DNA of 64,000 bases from Bactericera cockerelli (taxonomy: Eukaryota > Arthropoda > Insecta > Hemiptera > Triozidae). This document shows positions 42,140 to 54,184 of this stretch, in pieces; the first letter of the stretch is position 1, and each line of letters begins with the position of its first letter. Position numbers and translations under genes: made by a program. The stretch covers positions 22,157,129-22,221,128 of the forward strand of contig CM044958.1 of the NCBI GenBank assembly GCA_024516035.1, written 5' to 3'. Below the pieces are notes generated by a model, which saw nothing but the letters and a program-made list of their open reading frames with translations, was not told where the DNA came from and ran no database searches.

Positions 42140-43065
42140 GCAAGAAGATTTCCCTTTATACCCAGTTTGAATTTGAAAAGCTAGGAGTAAAGCCTCCATG
42201 AAGACTACCAGTGTACCATGACCTCCATTGCCATCCAGCACGTTCAGGATTTTAAATCAAGGTGGTTTTACTCACCTGTGTACGAGGATTGACAAAATAT
42301 ATAAAGCGTTATTGACAAAATATATCCATCCAGCCTTTATAGAGGCTGCTGTCTGGGAGAAGGATATAAATCCTTGGTCAATATTACCTGCGATGAATGT
42401 GTAACATTGGACAGCGAAAGTATTGTGTTTGTTTTGTAAGTTTAAATATATATTTTTTGCTCCAATTTCATTTTTTTCTTATTACTCGACATGTCGTTAC
42501 CTCCTGAGCAATTTTCGTTTTGTGTGCGTCTGTCTATTATTAGCATTTCTTGCTACGTGGAAATCTCAGAAACTACTGAAAGGATTTCAACGAAAATTTG
42601 TGCAGTTATAGGACACTTATTGTAGATGATGGACCCATTTTAAATTCATCAACTTCGAACTAGCGGATCTTGGAGATAAAGTGCAGTTTGGGTTAAGAAT
42701 GATGTATGGGAGTGCCGAGGATAATTTCAAAAAATGACACTTAAGTTCGATTCTATGCATTGGGTGGCATCCGAATCCCCGCGCTATCTGCATAACCAAT
42801 TGACCATAATGCAAAGATTATTAATTTGTGATCTCTAGAATTCGGAAGATTCTCAAATACAATACGCATTATTCTTCTTGGTTATCATATTTAATAATAA
42901 CAATAAATACCCGGTGTACGGGAGTATATTTACGGGAATAGCCCCATTTACAATTTATCATACCTACTAAAATTTGACATCCTATAGTTGAGGAGCTACC
43001 GAACTCCAGGTTGGCTGCGGTAAACTATCAATCTTCTGAGGTCAATGAAGAAATATCATGTTATA
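42140..43065. other. no gene seen
   Basis: AT-rich. Two ATATAAAGCG/GACAAAATATA words near 42290-42325 are a short direct repeat. Confidence 0.35.
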
Positions 43066-43069
43066 AAAA

Positions 43070-43224
43070 AAAGTTAAAGTTATCATATTTGTGTTGATCA
43101 CTTTCGTGATGTCACAACTACTCAAACTCGCTTTACTAAATTTACTCTGAAACCCGGACTTGAACCACCGACCTCCAGGTTACAAGTCCGCCGCCTTATC
43201 GATCAAGCTACTGAGGTCGGTTAA
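43070..43224 (-). mobile_element. tRNA-derived SINE, family C
   Basis: Minus strand: ACCGACCTCAGTAGCTTGAT (A box), GGAGGTCGGTGGTTCAAGTC (B box), then TAAATTTAGTAAAGCGAGTT and GTGACATCACGAAAGTGATC. Other copies at 46671, 55778, 59153. Confidence 0.82.
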
Positions 43225-43259
43225 TATTATGTTATAATTACAATTATAGCTGAAAATAT

Positions 43260-43345
43260 ATGAATGATCAATAATTTAGAGTTTTCCTGCACAAGGAAAC
43301 TCGAACTCCTAACCTCCGCACCAAGGCTCCCGCATACCCTGAAGT
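43260..43345 (-). mobile_element. tRNA-like SINE head
   Basis: Minus strand GGGAGCCTTGGTGCGGAGG and GAGTTCGAGTTTCCTTG resemble A/B boxes. Body not recognised. Confidence 0.4.
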
Positions 43346-43349
43346 GGCA

Positions 43350-44190
43350 GCTATAGCTAGTGACGTCATCACGTGCTACCTCGAGAGAGGCCCCCTAAAC
43401 ACATCTGTTCAGCAAACAGAGAATTCGCGCACACTATTTCGCAATATTTTATGTCGCTTTTCATTTAGATGTGAGATGCGAATGTAGTGGGAATAGGAAA
43501 AATGAAATCGTTTTCAGTTCACCTTAGTATATGATGATTTATGCCTTCTTTGTTCCTGTACAAATGAAGGGAAACAATTCAGGCAGTCTTTTAGCAAAAC
43601 TTTTTCTGATAAGTCATTTATTTATTTTTTTCCGACTATAAATGTACGAGAAACCCGTACATAAAATTACATGTAAATTTCTGTGTAGTGTAATATACAC
43701 TGCTTCGGGAGATCGAGGTGGGGGACTCTTTTAGTGGACATGATCAGGCAGATCCACCTATTAGCATATGTTTGGCTCGAAGCATGCACTGTACCATAAT
43801 ATATAATAATAATAATAAGTACCAGATTTAACCTGAGTAAAATTTTCACTTGTAGAAAGTGGAAGAGAATCAGTTGAGATAGGTATTTTCAAGTTTAAAA
43901 AATTCATCTTTCATGTAAACTAAGGATAATGTTCCTGCCAAAAACTAACAGCCGATAAAAATACTGATACCTAAAATTAGAATCGATTCTATGACCTCTC
44001 TGTTAGGAGTCGCCTTATCGATTGAGCAAACAATTTATTGTGGTTCAAAGGTTGGAATATGTGCAAAGGGCGCATCCACTACCAAAACCAAACATCAGCC
44101 ATCGGACGAATACATACTGCTCAATTGCTCATAAGGAACTGTAGACTGGTGAAAAAACTTAAATATGTTCGACATTTACGTACAGTCAGT
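43350..44190. other. no gene seen
   Basis: AT-rich; a (TAA)n tract at 43800-43817. Confidence 0.35.
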
Positions 44191-44194
44191 CCCT

Positions 44195-44335
44195 TTTAGC
44201 TGGAAACTTTCCGACCAGCCCAGATTAATCTCAAGAGGGTTTGAATATGAATGGCCACCCATACAAATCCTAATCTCGCTGGACTGTGCTTAGCTTCAGT
44301 AACAGAACAAGAACTGATTCAGTCGAAGCTGTCAT
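44195..44335 (+). mobile_element. SINE family F, partial
   Basis: AGCTGGAAACTTTCCGACCA, CACCCATACAAATCCTAATC, TCGCTGGACTGTGCTTAGCT and a GTCGAAGCTGTCAT end follow the order in the copies at 26.1 and 63.6 kb. Confidence 0.6.
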
Positions 44336-44714
44336 ATTGATATAATTATTAGTATATTATTCACATATTTAATATTGGTATATTATTCATATATGTATAC
44401 CAAAACAATATGTCATAATATAATATTATGTCACTTGTGAACAATTAAGTGACCCGTGTCTTTAGTGTGAATTGTTTGTTTAATTGATCTACTCATAAAA
44501 TAAATGATCAAAATTCTGCAAAACTTTTTATCAATTCTCGGAATGAGTAGGCAGGACTACTGGTAAGTACCCTATTCAGTAAAACGTGCGCTTAGTCATT
44601 AAAAACCTCGTGATTAACTCTATCGTTTAGCTCGTGATTACCTCTATCGTTTAACATGTGATTTTCGTTGTTTATCGTGGTTGTTCTCAGGGTGTGAGAT
44701 CCTCAGTACTGTTG

Positions 44715-44780
44715 GGTAGGCAGTGGACTCATAATCGGCAGGTCGGTGGTTCGAGTCCCCAGGACGCTCAATTTTAGTAG
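44715..44780 (+). mobile_element. tRNA-like SINE head
   Basis: GGGTAGGCAGTGGACTCATA and GGTCGGTGGTTCGAGTCCCC are good A/B boxes, but there is no stable 7-bp acceptor stem, so it is not a tRNA gene. Confidence 0.5.
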
Positions 44781-44928
44781 GTCTGATATTTTTTGACATC
44801 AGTAGTGTAGAAGATGTGCCATCAAATTACAACTATTTTAATAGCACAAATGATAAGATTACCTTAATCAAGTCATTTGATTTGAAAAAAAGGTACTTTG
44901 ATGCCTTACTCTAGAGTCTAGATGATTT

Positions 44929-45003
44929 TAGGTTAGGCCTGTTCTAAAGTTTATGTTATCTAACCTAACTCTAACCTAAAATCTAACCTAACCTAACCTA
45001 GTT
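44929..45003. repeat. telomere-like TTAGG/CCTAA interstitial tract
   Basis: TTTAGGTTAGG at 44929-44939 faces a run of CTAAC units at 44958-45003 (four perfect AACCT repeats at the end). It matches the insect telomere repeat TTAGG in both senses. Confidence 0.6.
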
Positions 45004-45009
45004 AGTCCT

Positions 45010-45880
45010 GCAACAATACTGCAACATATTGGCTGACAGAATGGGGTGCCTGAATGAAATATATAATAAAAAAATAGTATGTTCTCGTGTTTTTTTAAAT
45101 TAGGTTTATTATTTTTTATGTAGGTATACCTACAATGTATATTTATAACTAATAATTATTTAGTTGATATAGATGCATTTATTTATTTAAGTTTTCAGCC
45201 TCGTATACTGAAGTGGCAGGTTAGATTGGCATCATCGCAGGCAAATCTCACCTCAACCGGCAACGTTGCAATCTCTATTCGACCTTGGCCGTGAAAACAA
45301 ATAACACGAAAGACTGGCAATTTGCCCAACAATACAGCACTCGAAAAATATATTTATATAATATACACACGCCTGGCGTATAATCTGTATGTACTTATTC
45401 TCATGTAATCTCTATTTACTTCTATACATATACCGCCTGTGTTTGCTTTGCCATAGAGTTTTGCAAGGTACCTACCTGATATAGGAGAACGTACATCATC
45501 TGGGTACCTAATTATTCATCGTCATTAAGTCTATTGCTATGCGGAGTTTTTTCTTCCTGTGCTAAAATATTTGCAATCGTTACGGGTGTTCGGAGTGAGC
45601 TACCTGATGGCAATTGGCAATGGGATGGGGCGATGCCTGGCTACTCTTACGTTTATCGAAACATGTGCTTGACGAACTCCTGTATTTTGCTATCTGCTAA
45701 GGGTGGGAAATAAATTCAATATCTGCACAAGTTACACATTTTCTCTTCTGTTATTGTCGAGTCCAGAAAAGTGTCGGCAGTTCCAGAAAAGTGAGAAGTT
45801 ATTGCTATGCTTTCGTGTTTCTACACGAGAGCAAAGCGGGAAATGAGCTTCTTCTAAAGTTCATTTCCCAAGGAGTAAAG
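45010..45880. other. no gene seen
   Basis: AT-rich. 45228-45300 has a CACCTCAACCGGCAACG stretch reminiscent of a SINE body, unconfirmed. Confidence 0.3.
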
Positions 45881-45889
45881 CTTCAACTT

Positions 45890-46000
45890 CAAGATGTCTG
45901 AGCACGAAGCGGAAAATCTTTCCCTCCGACGGGATTTGAACCCACGCGACGTTCGGTATGTAGAAGTGATGGTCATCAAACCACGGAGGTTGCTGCTCGC
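45890..46000 (-). mobile_element. tRNA-derived SINE
   Basis: Minus strand CCTCCGTGGTTTGATGACCA, CGCGTGGGTTCAAATCCCGT and CGGAGGGAAAGAT: a head with B box and a near acceptor stem (CCTCCG/CGGAGG). Single copy in this window. Confidence 0.65.
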
Positions 46001-46174
46001 TGGATTGATTGAAGAGATGAGTACGTTGATTGGTGCAGCTTTATGGTTTCAGGACGTGAGTTGAATTCGGTGTTGACAGAATGAGGATTTGTGAGTACTG
46101 AAAACATCGAGTTACTGAAGCTCATCGACCAGCATTCCGCCCACAGGAGCCTAGAGCTGAAGAATACTACAGAT

Positions 46175-46374
46175 AATATAATAATAATATCGCCTTATTT
46201 ATACTGCCCGATTAAGACTATTATTCCAGCAGTAAGCCCAAGACATATTATTATGTGGTAAAAATCCCAAATGGGAGGATAACTTGTCATGTCCCGGCTG
46301 GGTTTCGAACCCAAGACATCTGGATTATCTGGATTCACAGAGTGCCGCCTTTACCACTGAGCTACCGGGACAGA
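46175..46374 (-). mobile_element. tRNA-derived SINE, family A
   Basis: Minus strand CTGTCCCGGTAGCTCAGTGG, GGGTTCGAAACCCAGCCGGG, CCATTTGGGATTTTTACCAC and AATAATAGTCTTAATCGGGC; (TAA)n tail at 46175-46190. Confidence 0.85.
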
Positions 46375-46384
46375 TGGTACTTTA

Positions 46385-46512
46385 CACTTCTTCTTCTAAT
46401 CTTCTTGTTTCAGTTTGCTTTTCCCAAACCTACTTGGGGTCGGCGTTGTCCAACTTCTTCCATATAGTTGAGGTTGGTTAGTTCTGGCACTCTACTACAC
46501 CAACCCTTACTT
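46385..46512 (+). mobile_element. family K repeat
   Basis: CTTCTTCTAATCTTCTTG, CCCAAACCTACTTGGGGTCG, GCGTTGTCCAACTTC and AGTTGAGGTTGGTTAG. Related to 16865-16985 and 60262-60362. Confidence 0.55.
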
Positions 46513-46670
46513 ACTGTTACGGTCGCGTACTATTTGTATTTGGCCCGACATAGCTGGTACTGTCTCTGTTTAACTTACCCCAGAGAGACAAAGTTGGTAC
46601 ATTACACTAATTAATAATGGACTTTATTAAGTCATTTAGTTTGCATTATATTTATAAGCTACTACAGACC

Positions 46671-46820
46671 GACCTCCGTAGCTTGCTCCATAAGGCAGCG
46701 GACTTGTAACCTGGAGGTCGCTGGTTTAAGTCCCGGTTCCAGCGTAGATCTAGTGAAGCAAGTTTGAGTAGTTGTGATATCACAAAAGTGATTGGCACAA
46801 ATATGACAACTTTTTTATTA
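46671..46820 (+). mobile_element. tRNA-derived SINE, family C
   Basis: ACCGACCTCCGTAGCTTGCT, GGAGGTCGCTGGTTTAAGTC, GTTTGAGTAGTTGTGATATC and ACAAATATGACAACTTTTTT. Confidence 0.82.
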
Positions 46821-47059
46821 GCTTTTTCTTACAGGAGTTAGTTATTTACTTAGTTAAATAAAAATACAACAGTAAATAATGTCTTATCACTAGACGACCG
46901 TCATACATACCCCTCAGAACGGTCTCAAAGCTTGTTTTTAGTTTTCCGCTTATGTTCTCTATTTAACAGATTACAATTCCCAATCAATACAAACCCACCT
47001 TTTGCTTTTCCCTGGGTACAAAAATATTTACACACTTCCTCAAACCCGCCTTACAAATA

Positions 47060-47275
47060 TTCACCATGGACTCGAACCACCGACCTCCAAGTAACAAATC
47101 CACTGGAGCAGCGATCCAGCCATTGAGGAGTTGAGGACGGAATGCCTCCCAGGGTAAACATAGTGATCCGAACCACCGACCTCCAAGTTAAAAATCCACT
47201 GCAGCAGCGATCCCCAGCTATTGAGGAGTTGAGGACGGAATGCCTCCCAGAGTAAACATAGTGACCGACCACTGA
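47060..47275 (-). repeat. 96-bp tandem duplication of a SINE C-like head
   Basis: GAACCACCGACCTCCAAGT at 47074 and 47170, with CAGCGATCC and TTGAGGAGTTGAGGACGGAA after each. Read on the minus strand each unit has a family C-like B box. Confidence 0.8.
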
Positions 47276-47394
47276 CCCTGGACCTCAGTCCGACCTTCCT
47301 AGGAGGCAATTAGCAGCTATTCCCCAATCTCATGACGGACACAGACTCACATTCATCTAGACACCCGAATCTATTGTATACAGGGTGGTTCATC

Positions 47395-47555
47395 AGTATA
47401 ATCAGTATCAGTATAAACAGAAAAGTGAGAAGTTGTATTAGATATACATGAATACCAGAACATACCTGGACAGCTGTTTCGACCTTATTGACTCTCATCA
47501 GCAGGTAATAGTTCTGAATATCCTTGCCATCAACTAACCTCTCTATTTTAATCAC
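47395..47555 (-). mobile_element. family J repeat
   Basis: Same block order as 2885-3155, with AAACAGAAAAGTGAGAAGTT, ATGAATACCAGAACATACCT and AGCAGGTAATAGTTCTGAAT. The minus-strand frame keeps NYYLLMRVNKVETAVQVCS. Confidence 0.6.
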
Positions 47556-47639
47556 GTACTCATATACCTAAATTCATATAGGTACTCCTTGGGGGAATAA
47601 GGTATGGAGTGTAACGGGAAAAAGTTCGGTCTTGAAAAT

Positions 47640-47990
47640 AAAATGGAATACAGGGTGCACACTGATGTTCACATCCGATGACGCCATAACCTGACAACAC
47701 TGTATAAAGCTGTATTTTTCTTGCTAACCAAAAAAAAAAATTCCAGGTAAGGTTTTTTCCCAATATTTCCATTTTATTCCAAGGTCAACTTCACTTTCTA
47801 ACCAAAGTTAACCAAACGGGAATAAAATGAACCAAACTGGAAGCAATAATTTTCTACTTCCATTTTGGTTAACTTTGGAAGAGGAAATTTTTCCTCTTCC
47901 AAAAGAAAAATTACTTGCTTCCAGTTTTGTTCATTTTATTCCCGTTTGGTTAACTTTGATGGTTAGAAAGAAAAATACGGCTTAAGATAT
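47640..47990. mobile_element. fold-back element
   Basis: CTTTCTAACCAAAGTTAACC at 47794 is inverted with few mismatches at 47915-47970 over ~53 bp. An inner TTTGGAAGAGGAA hairpin lies at 47871-47904, and TGTATTTTTCTTGCTAACC at 47710 also pairs with 47962-47982. A TACAGGGTGCACACTGATG start at 47649 may be the left end. Confidence 0.6.
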
Positions 47991-47994
47991 GGTT

Positions 47995-49180
47995 CATCAA
48001 GCACTGACAATGACGTCACGTAGAGCAGTTCCGATGACGATTTTATCATCGAAAGAGGCCAAACTTTTTTTAACACATGCTATATTATGTTGTTAGGTAT
48101 CAATCTCTTCATGAATGTAGTATACTAACTACAACTTCCTAGAGGTAATACCCGAAACCATCATACCGGATGGTTCATCCATCAGGTGAGGGTTTTTATT
48201 CCTAAAATGTCGCCAGGATCTTCAAATCGTATCCATTATCTTGAATTATGCATATTATTAGCATTACAGTAAAGCCCGCAACATTCGTTAACGCTCAATA
48301 CGCTCATGTGGCGAACCATAACATCATAATGATAGCCATTGTTAAGAGAGAATCAAGGAATAGTTGGATTTAAAATTCGACTCATCACGTCTTTATTAGT
48401 TATTTAGGTACTGTAAAATTGAACATAACATGGCTATCCAAGATACATACTCTGTTCTTTATAGAGCATACCCGTACACCCTGTTTCACTATGGTGAAAG
48501 CCTAAATTCACCCCTATTCTATTCTCTGGACCACCCCGTACATAATATCAACCATCTCAAGACTCTAGGATAGATACCTCTACAGTCTACATTGTATTGG
48601 TGTGCCCTTCATCAGTTCTGCGATTGAACAAAGAACTACTCAAGATAGATGGGATAAGTTCTGATCCTAATTACATTTTAGATTTTTGTCTGACTGATGG
48701 ACATGTTGGCGAAAATTCGTTGCGAATCTAAAGTGTGTGGTAGGTATTCACTGGCGAATTTCCACAAGCATGCATACGTGGTTTTTAGGCGCGCTCAGTG
48801 TGCGATAAGATCATGCTATTGAAGCAATCACGGAAAATTTGGTTGCAAATTTAGAATATCGAGGGGACATAATGTTCATGAAACATCGCATTTAATATCA
48901 TACTTTTAATATACTGACCGTGTTTTACTATGAATTAAAAAAAAGAGAAACCCCCCCCCCCATCTTGATGAGAGCCCATCGGTGATTCACTCACTGATGG
49001 GCAACATCTTTATTGCTACGACTTCATGAGGTAAGTGAAAAGGGGGACATAAATGTTCAATTGTTTTGTCACTTGACTGGAACCCAAAAGTGTCCTAGTG
49101 CTGCACAAGGTACTGAGGTTGGTTGAGTAAGTTCAAAACTAAAAACGACATCTTCAAGACACTATTCTGTACTCTTCTGG
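47995..49180. other. no gene seen
   Basis: AT-rich; a run of 13 C at 48950-48962 and an imperfect hairpin GCCCATCGGTGA/TCACTGATGGGC at 48976-49002. Confidence 0.35.
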
Positions 49181-49189
49181 ATGTTGTCT

Positions 49190-49400
49190 ATCCTGGTTGC
49201 TCTGACCACTGAGCGTCGGTCTGGTAATCCAGAGGTCGCGGGCTCGAAAACCCAGTCGAACACGACTGTATATGCTCTCATTTGGGATTCTGACCACATA
49301 TTCCACATAATAATACGTCTTGGACTTACTGCTGGAATAATGGGACTCATTAGTCTTAGCCGGGCAATAGATATAAATAAGGCGTTAAAGGTGTATTAAT
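49190..49400 (+). mobile_element. tRNA-derived SINE, family A
   Basis: Head GGTTGCTCTGACCACTGAGC, GTCGCGGGCTCGAAAACCCA, TCATTTGGGATTCTGACCAC, TAATAATACGTCTTGGAC and a final AGATATAAATAAGGCG. Confidence 0.8.
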
Positions 49401-49419
49401 ATTATTTTCTTGGTGAACT

Positions 49420-50025
49420 TCTGGTTGACACTGTTTTGTAAAACTTATGATGGAAAATAATATTTTGAGTGATCCATCTCTGTACGTACATACTGTGTTT
49501 TATTTTAGAACGGACTGACTCTTTTCAATGTTCTCTAATAGGGGTTCTACTCATTATTTTCTTTCACTTGAAGCAGGCATTATGAAGAACTTGTCAGAAC
49601 ATGCTTCTTGTTCATAGGAATTTGATACAAATACTTTTACATGGACTATAAATATGCACATACTCGTAAAGACCTAAGTCTGCATTATGAAAATAACACT
49701 GCAACAAAATGAATTACATTGTAGCTCGTAGTAACATATGTTCCAGCCGTTCTAAACATTTCTTATCCGCCACTGGATCACGATGATGACAAGTACAAAT
49801 TTAGGCACTCGAAAAGCAAAATTAAAAGCAGTCCCCCCCACCTCCGCCCATTTTCCTTCCTAGCCGAAAGTTGAGTTCAGTGCACACACAATACAATGCC
49901 GAGGCAATCACATCTAAACCAGAGGTCATCATACAGGGTGTTTCCGAGGAAATCCAGCTCTGCGGCTAAGTTTTTGTAAATAAGATTTCAACAAAGAGAA
50001 GTTAACACCTGGTAGTCAAGACATG
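49420..50025. other. no gene seen
   Basis: AT-rich. ACAGGGTGTTTCCGAGGAAA near 49933 looks like a MITE end, but no partner end is found. Confidence 0.3.
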
Positions 50026-50027
50026 TG

Positions 50028-50290
50028 TACTGGTGGTCAAGTGGTTAACGCGATAGTCTGGTAATCCAGGTAGCGAAGGGATCCGTTGTTTCGGATCCCA
50101 CTCAGTGCATGAATTTTTCCTCATTCATTTGAGTTTGTGACCACATAATAATAACACTCTAAGGGTTAGGTGGTAGAAAATGCTTTGAGCACTAACCTCG
50201 CCTGGTGGTTACCTTCCACTGAAGAGTATCACGATGGATTGGTAATCCATCAGACTAGCGCGTTAACCACTTGACTACAACTGCACCAGT
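50028..50290. mobile_element. inverted pair of SINE B heads with one body
   Basis: A full plus-strand family B copy (50028-50215: CAAGTGGTTAACGCGATAGT, CAGTGCATGAATTTTTCCTC, ATGCTTTGAGCACTAACC) is followed by a minus-strand head (50232-50288: CAAGTGGTTAACGCGCTAGT). The two heads face each other. Confidence 0.7.
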
Positions 50291-50499
50291 TTTATCTAAT
50301 CACTTACCAATTTCATCTAAAGGTGTTTTAAGTTTTCATGATTAGTTTGGCTGACAGACTAAACATCTACAGACCTTTTAATTCGTTCTATAATCTAGTC
50401 ATAACTAATTTTAAATGTCAGTAACGATGCTTTCAAAAATACTTCGTTAATTATAATTTAAATAAAAAACGCTTACAATTTCAGATTCAGTCAAAAACA

Positions 50500-50705
50500 C
50501 AAGTAGACATCAAAATTGAAGATAACCCCAAAATTCTCAAGTCTTTGCTGATTCAAAATCATCTCCAAATTCTCAAGTAGCTGCTAATGAAAACGTTCAC
50601 TCCGAATTCTCAAGTTATTGCAATTTCAAAATTTTCTCCAAATTCACATTCAAAATTATCTCAAAAATCTCAACCTGCTGCTCATCAAAGTCAGTCAAAA
50701 TTCGC
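50500..50705 (+). repeat. degenerate short tandem repeat
   Basis: Words such as CCAAATTCTCAAGTAGCTGC, CCGAATTCTCAAGTTATTGC and CAAAATTATCTC recur every ~50-60 bp. No coding. Confidence 0.5.
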
Positions 50706-50709
50706 GCGT

Positions 50710-51980
50710 CTGTCAAAATTCAGGTCCTAAATTTTTTCTATAAATCCTTAATGGTGTTGCTCCCAAGTGTTGATTTTCCTTATTGATATTTGGGGATTTT
50801 CCATCACTGTGTAAGCTCAGAAAGTTGATGTTTGTTCGTAGATATACAAACGAGTATTGTATTAAATCTGTTGTACCTAAGCGTGAAACTTGCTGTATAA
50901 CTTTTGAGTTTATATCAGGCAGGACGGGTTTGGTCATCTCGAGTAAATTTAACTTTCTTCCAGGAAGACTATTTTTTTAAATATTTTTTGGCGGTTTAAC
51001 ATTATTTTTTAACTGCTGTCAAAAATACATATTGTCAGGAAATATAACGAATATATTATATCAGTTAAAAAATATTATTACACCAATAGAAATGTGGACA
51101 TTCGCATTTTTGGTAGGAACTTACATTTGCTGGGAATATATTCCGTGAAGAATCTCATACATTGGATGCCGGTGACAAAAGACCAACCCTGTAGGTGTGA
51201 ATAGGCCAAAGAGCCTGGTCAGAATGGCACTAGTACCTGACCTATACTCGGATAAATGAAATGTTGAGTCCGTGCCTGGGAACAGCGAGCAGGCAGAATT
51301 CGTTTTTCCATGAGTTCTTCACACAAAAAACAACTGGAGGAGGGAGGCCAAGGTCACGCGATATTTGGCAACCCGTTTTTTGCCTCACTCGCTATTCTAC
51401 GTTCGTAATCACCACCAACACCCATCAGCATCTCTGTGATTCAATATTCCCTTTGAAATTAATTGATTGTGAAGTACTCAAATTGAATCGAGATTGTTTC
51501 TTTCTAATGTGGTTAAAAAAATCAACAATTTTTTCAAGTGATTTTTAGGCGTGTTTCCGGTAGAATACTTCTTCTTAGTCGTAGTTTGACTACTTATAAT
51601 TTTGTTTGGACAGTTAATTTCCAGTTTTACCGGCAGATGTTTTGGTTACAAATGAGAACCAGTCCGAAATGCCGAAGGTTTTCCAGTGTGATTTGATGTA
51701 GAGGAATTCACCGAGCCTGGTGTGTTGTGTGATGGTGTTGTCCAGAACGTGGATATTCAGTGGGGTAAGTTATGTTTTGAATTAATTTCTATGTATAAAG
51801 GTTGGGAAGATCGGAAGAAAATTAGAAAGGGTTTACCATTCTAACTTTTTCAATTTTTATTTTACTCAAGTTCTGAGCACTCGCTCTTAGGAGTGGTTTC
51901 AGGGAGCCGTGGTGGTTCGAATCTCTGCTAGTGGCTTACCATTTAAATTCGAACCCTCGTAATTCGTAATGCTCGGTGTT
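50710..51980. other. no confirmed gene; possible non-coding exon
   Basis: An open frame at 51261-51548 has no known character. A candidate first exon ends at GATATTCAGTGGG/GTAAGT near 51765, unsupported otherwise. Confidence 0.3.
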
Positions 51981-51984
51981 CCCA

Positions 51985-52110
51985 CCTTTTCTCAGGCTGG
52001 GTGAAGTTAATTTAAGTAGCTGGTTTGTAAGTTTCCAGCCAATATGGAAGGTAAAAACCCCGTCGTGATATGAACATGCAGTTCAAAGCGACGTTAATCC
52101 CAAATTTGAA
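51985..52110 (-). mobile_element. SINE family F, partial
   Basis: Reverse orientation to the 26.1-kb text: CAGGCTGGGTGAAGTTAATT, GTAAAAACCCCGTCGTGATA, TGCAGTTCAAAGCGACGTTA. Poly-A-like end at 52110. Confidence 0.65.
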
Positions 52111-52119
52111 AATAATAAT

Positions 52120-52960
52120 AATAGTTAATTTACCCCTAGCACCGTGCCATACGCAAGGGGCGTTCTTGATATTTCGGTATAGGCCCCTCAAAATCTTTGA
52201 GTAATAATCAAAAATTCTCTTCAATTTCTTGTCTTGAAATCACCACAGCTATAGTAAATTCTCCGAACTCATGGTCACAACTTGGGCGTTTCGAGGTTGT
52301 TTTTGATATACACACCCTGAATCAGTTAAGCAGACTGTCAGTATAAACTCCTTTTTATCTATAATAATAACAAAAAATGGTACCCTTTGTCTACTAGGCA
52401 ACCTGCTGCTGGGCAGGAAGGCGGCATATTGCATTTCTCTCGATTCCCAACAAAATTTCGATATCTACTACCGTTTGGTCTGTGGCTAATGATGATATTT
52501 GACTGTCAGAAAGGCACGCAAATTCAAGATTTATATATCTATGGATAAATATAATGTGAAGGTACCCAGGAGTCAAGGTCAAGTTTTCCAATTTCCCAAA
52601 AAATTTCACCTCTAAAGTCGAGCTCAGAATATCACAAAAAATTCCAAGAATCCGCGTGCCTGAAATCAACAGGTCGAAAGGCTGTTTTCTTGTGAACGCA
52701 TGACATAGTTCATCCCTTGAGGTAAAATTTAAGAATACTGGAGCGAAATAAATTCTGAATGCTCTGTGGGCGAGGACACTTAAGTTGACTTGCCACTTAA
52801 GTTAGAAGTAGGTATCCTGTAAATACGTAATTATTTACTAGAATGATATGTATAATTATGATGTTCTGAAAGAAAAATTACAAGAGGAGGAGAAGACATG
52901 TCATAAATATTCCCTGCTACCCTTGAAAAATTGTATTTAAACTGTTCGTATGGGACATTT
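52120..52960. other. no gene seen
   Basis: A minus-strand open frame (52394-52669) reads like repeated DNA rather than a gene. GAGGTTGTTTTTGATATACA then CACCCTGAATCAG looks like a MITE end. Confidence 0.3.
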
Positions 52961-52964
52961 GGGA

Positions 52965-53115
52965 CATACCTTTCGGTGCGCTTGTGTTGACCCAACACCT
53001 AAGTCGCCTGTGTTGTGTCTCTTATCGCTCATTCAGGGGGAAACATACTACTGAATGGGCATTTGGGCAAGCTTCAACACAGACATGATGGGTCTAAAGC
53101 TACTGTTTCATGGTA
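52965..53115 (+). mobile_element. SINE family E body, headless
   Basis: CTTGTGTTGACCCAACACCT, TCGCTCATTCAGGGGGAAAC, GAATGGGCATTTGGGC and CTACTGTTTCATGG follow the reverse of the 34.1-kb copy. The tRNA-like head is missing. Confidence 0.65.
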
Positions 53116-53119
53116 CGAA

Positions 53120-54180
53120 AGAAAAGACTACAAACCATTGATCTTAAAAAAGGCATAGATTACAGGCACACGGAATTTTTCTTTGTGTATTAAACTTTTT
53201 ATAGAATAAAATCGTCTTTTTGCTGATCTTACACACATTTTACATATTTTGAATATCAATTTCTGATATTTTCCCCATAAACCCGTGGGAATATTTTGTA
53301 CCAAAATAATTAAAATATTGAAGATATTGAATACTTTATTTAAAATAAAATCGTTTTAAATGGTGATCTTTATCTTCAATACTTTGAATATGAATTTCCG
53401 ATATTTTTGAAAATTTCTCCTGAGGTAGGTAATGAGTTATTTTTTTTTTAATTCTTTGGAAATTTATGGAAAGCTAAATTGTAATAGAAAGTCGTGTGAT
53501 CTAACACCAGTTTTTTTTAATGCCCAACCCAGCTTGGGCATTTGATGTCTATATTTAGCTTGGAAGCAAGGCCGAATGAAGTAATGCTGAGTAATTATGA
53601 GCTTGTTCAGGGAGGGTTTCTCATCCCTGATGCTTGAAAGAAATAATTGAAAATTTGAACTCTCCGTGAAAATGTTCAATTCATATAGGTAAAAACAAAA
53701 ATCTGCTTTGCCTTTTTCATTCTATTTTTTTTTTTTTTTTTTTTCGTTGAATAATTATAATTATTTTTTGATAAGGCATTTAAAAGTCTAAATTAAAAGT
53801 ATAATATGTTTGTATTTAGGTATACGTCATCTGAATCTGATTATGTTATATTGACACAATAAATTTAAATATCCTTTGATCACAGCGGGTTTTTGATAGC
53901 CAATTTCAAATAATGAAGTTCAGCTTTTCTGATAGTTCGTTGTTATTTTATTATTTGAATGTTGTTTTTTTGTAATGCGCTGAAAAATGGTTTGTTTCTA
54001 TGTAGATTTATGTTATCAGTTTGAACTTTAAGTAGCTAATAGCTTAACTCTCTCGGATGGTTAAATATAAGATATAGTGAACTTACAGATATTTATCTTT
54101 CCAATGACGTCAAATACCTTCACGCCGACGACCTTTGAGGCGAGAAACATTGAATTCGCCTTCATGGAAAAGGTTTATTA
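53120..54180. other. no gene seen
   Basis: AT-rich. A family G end (GAAAGTCGTGTGATCTAACA then CCAGTTTTTTT) is at 53489-53519; a T-run is at 53727-53744. Confidence 0.4.
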
Positions 54181-54184
54181 TCCA

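Noticed and set aside
41284..42241. Overlapping 199-233-residue frames on the minus strand
   Set aside because: Products of CT/GA microsatellites; Ser/Leu/Arg-Glu runs only.
42190..42245. MLDGNGGHGTLVVFMEAL frame start as an exon
   Set aside because: Continues into microsatellite; no splice sites and no known family.
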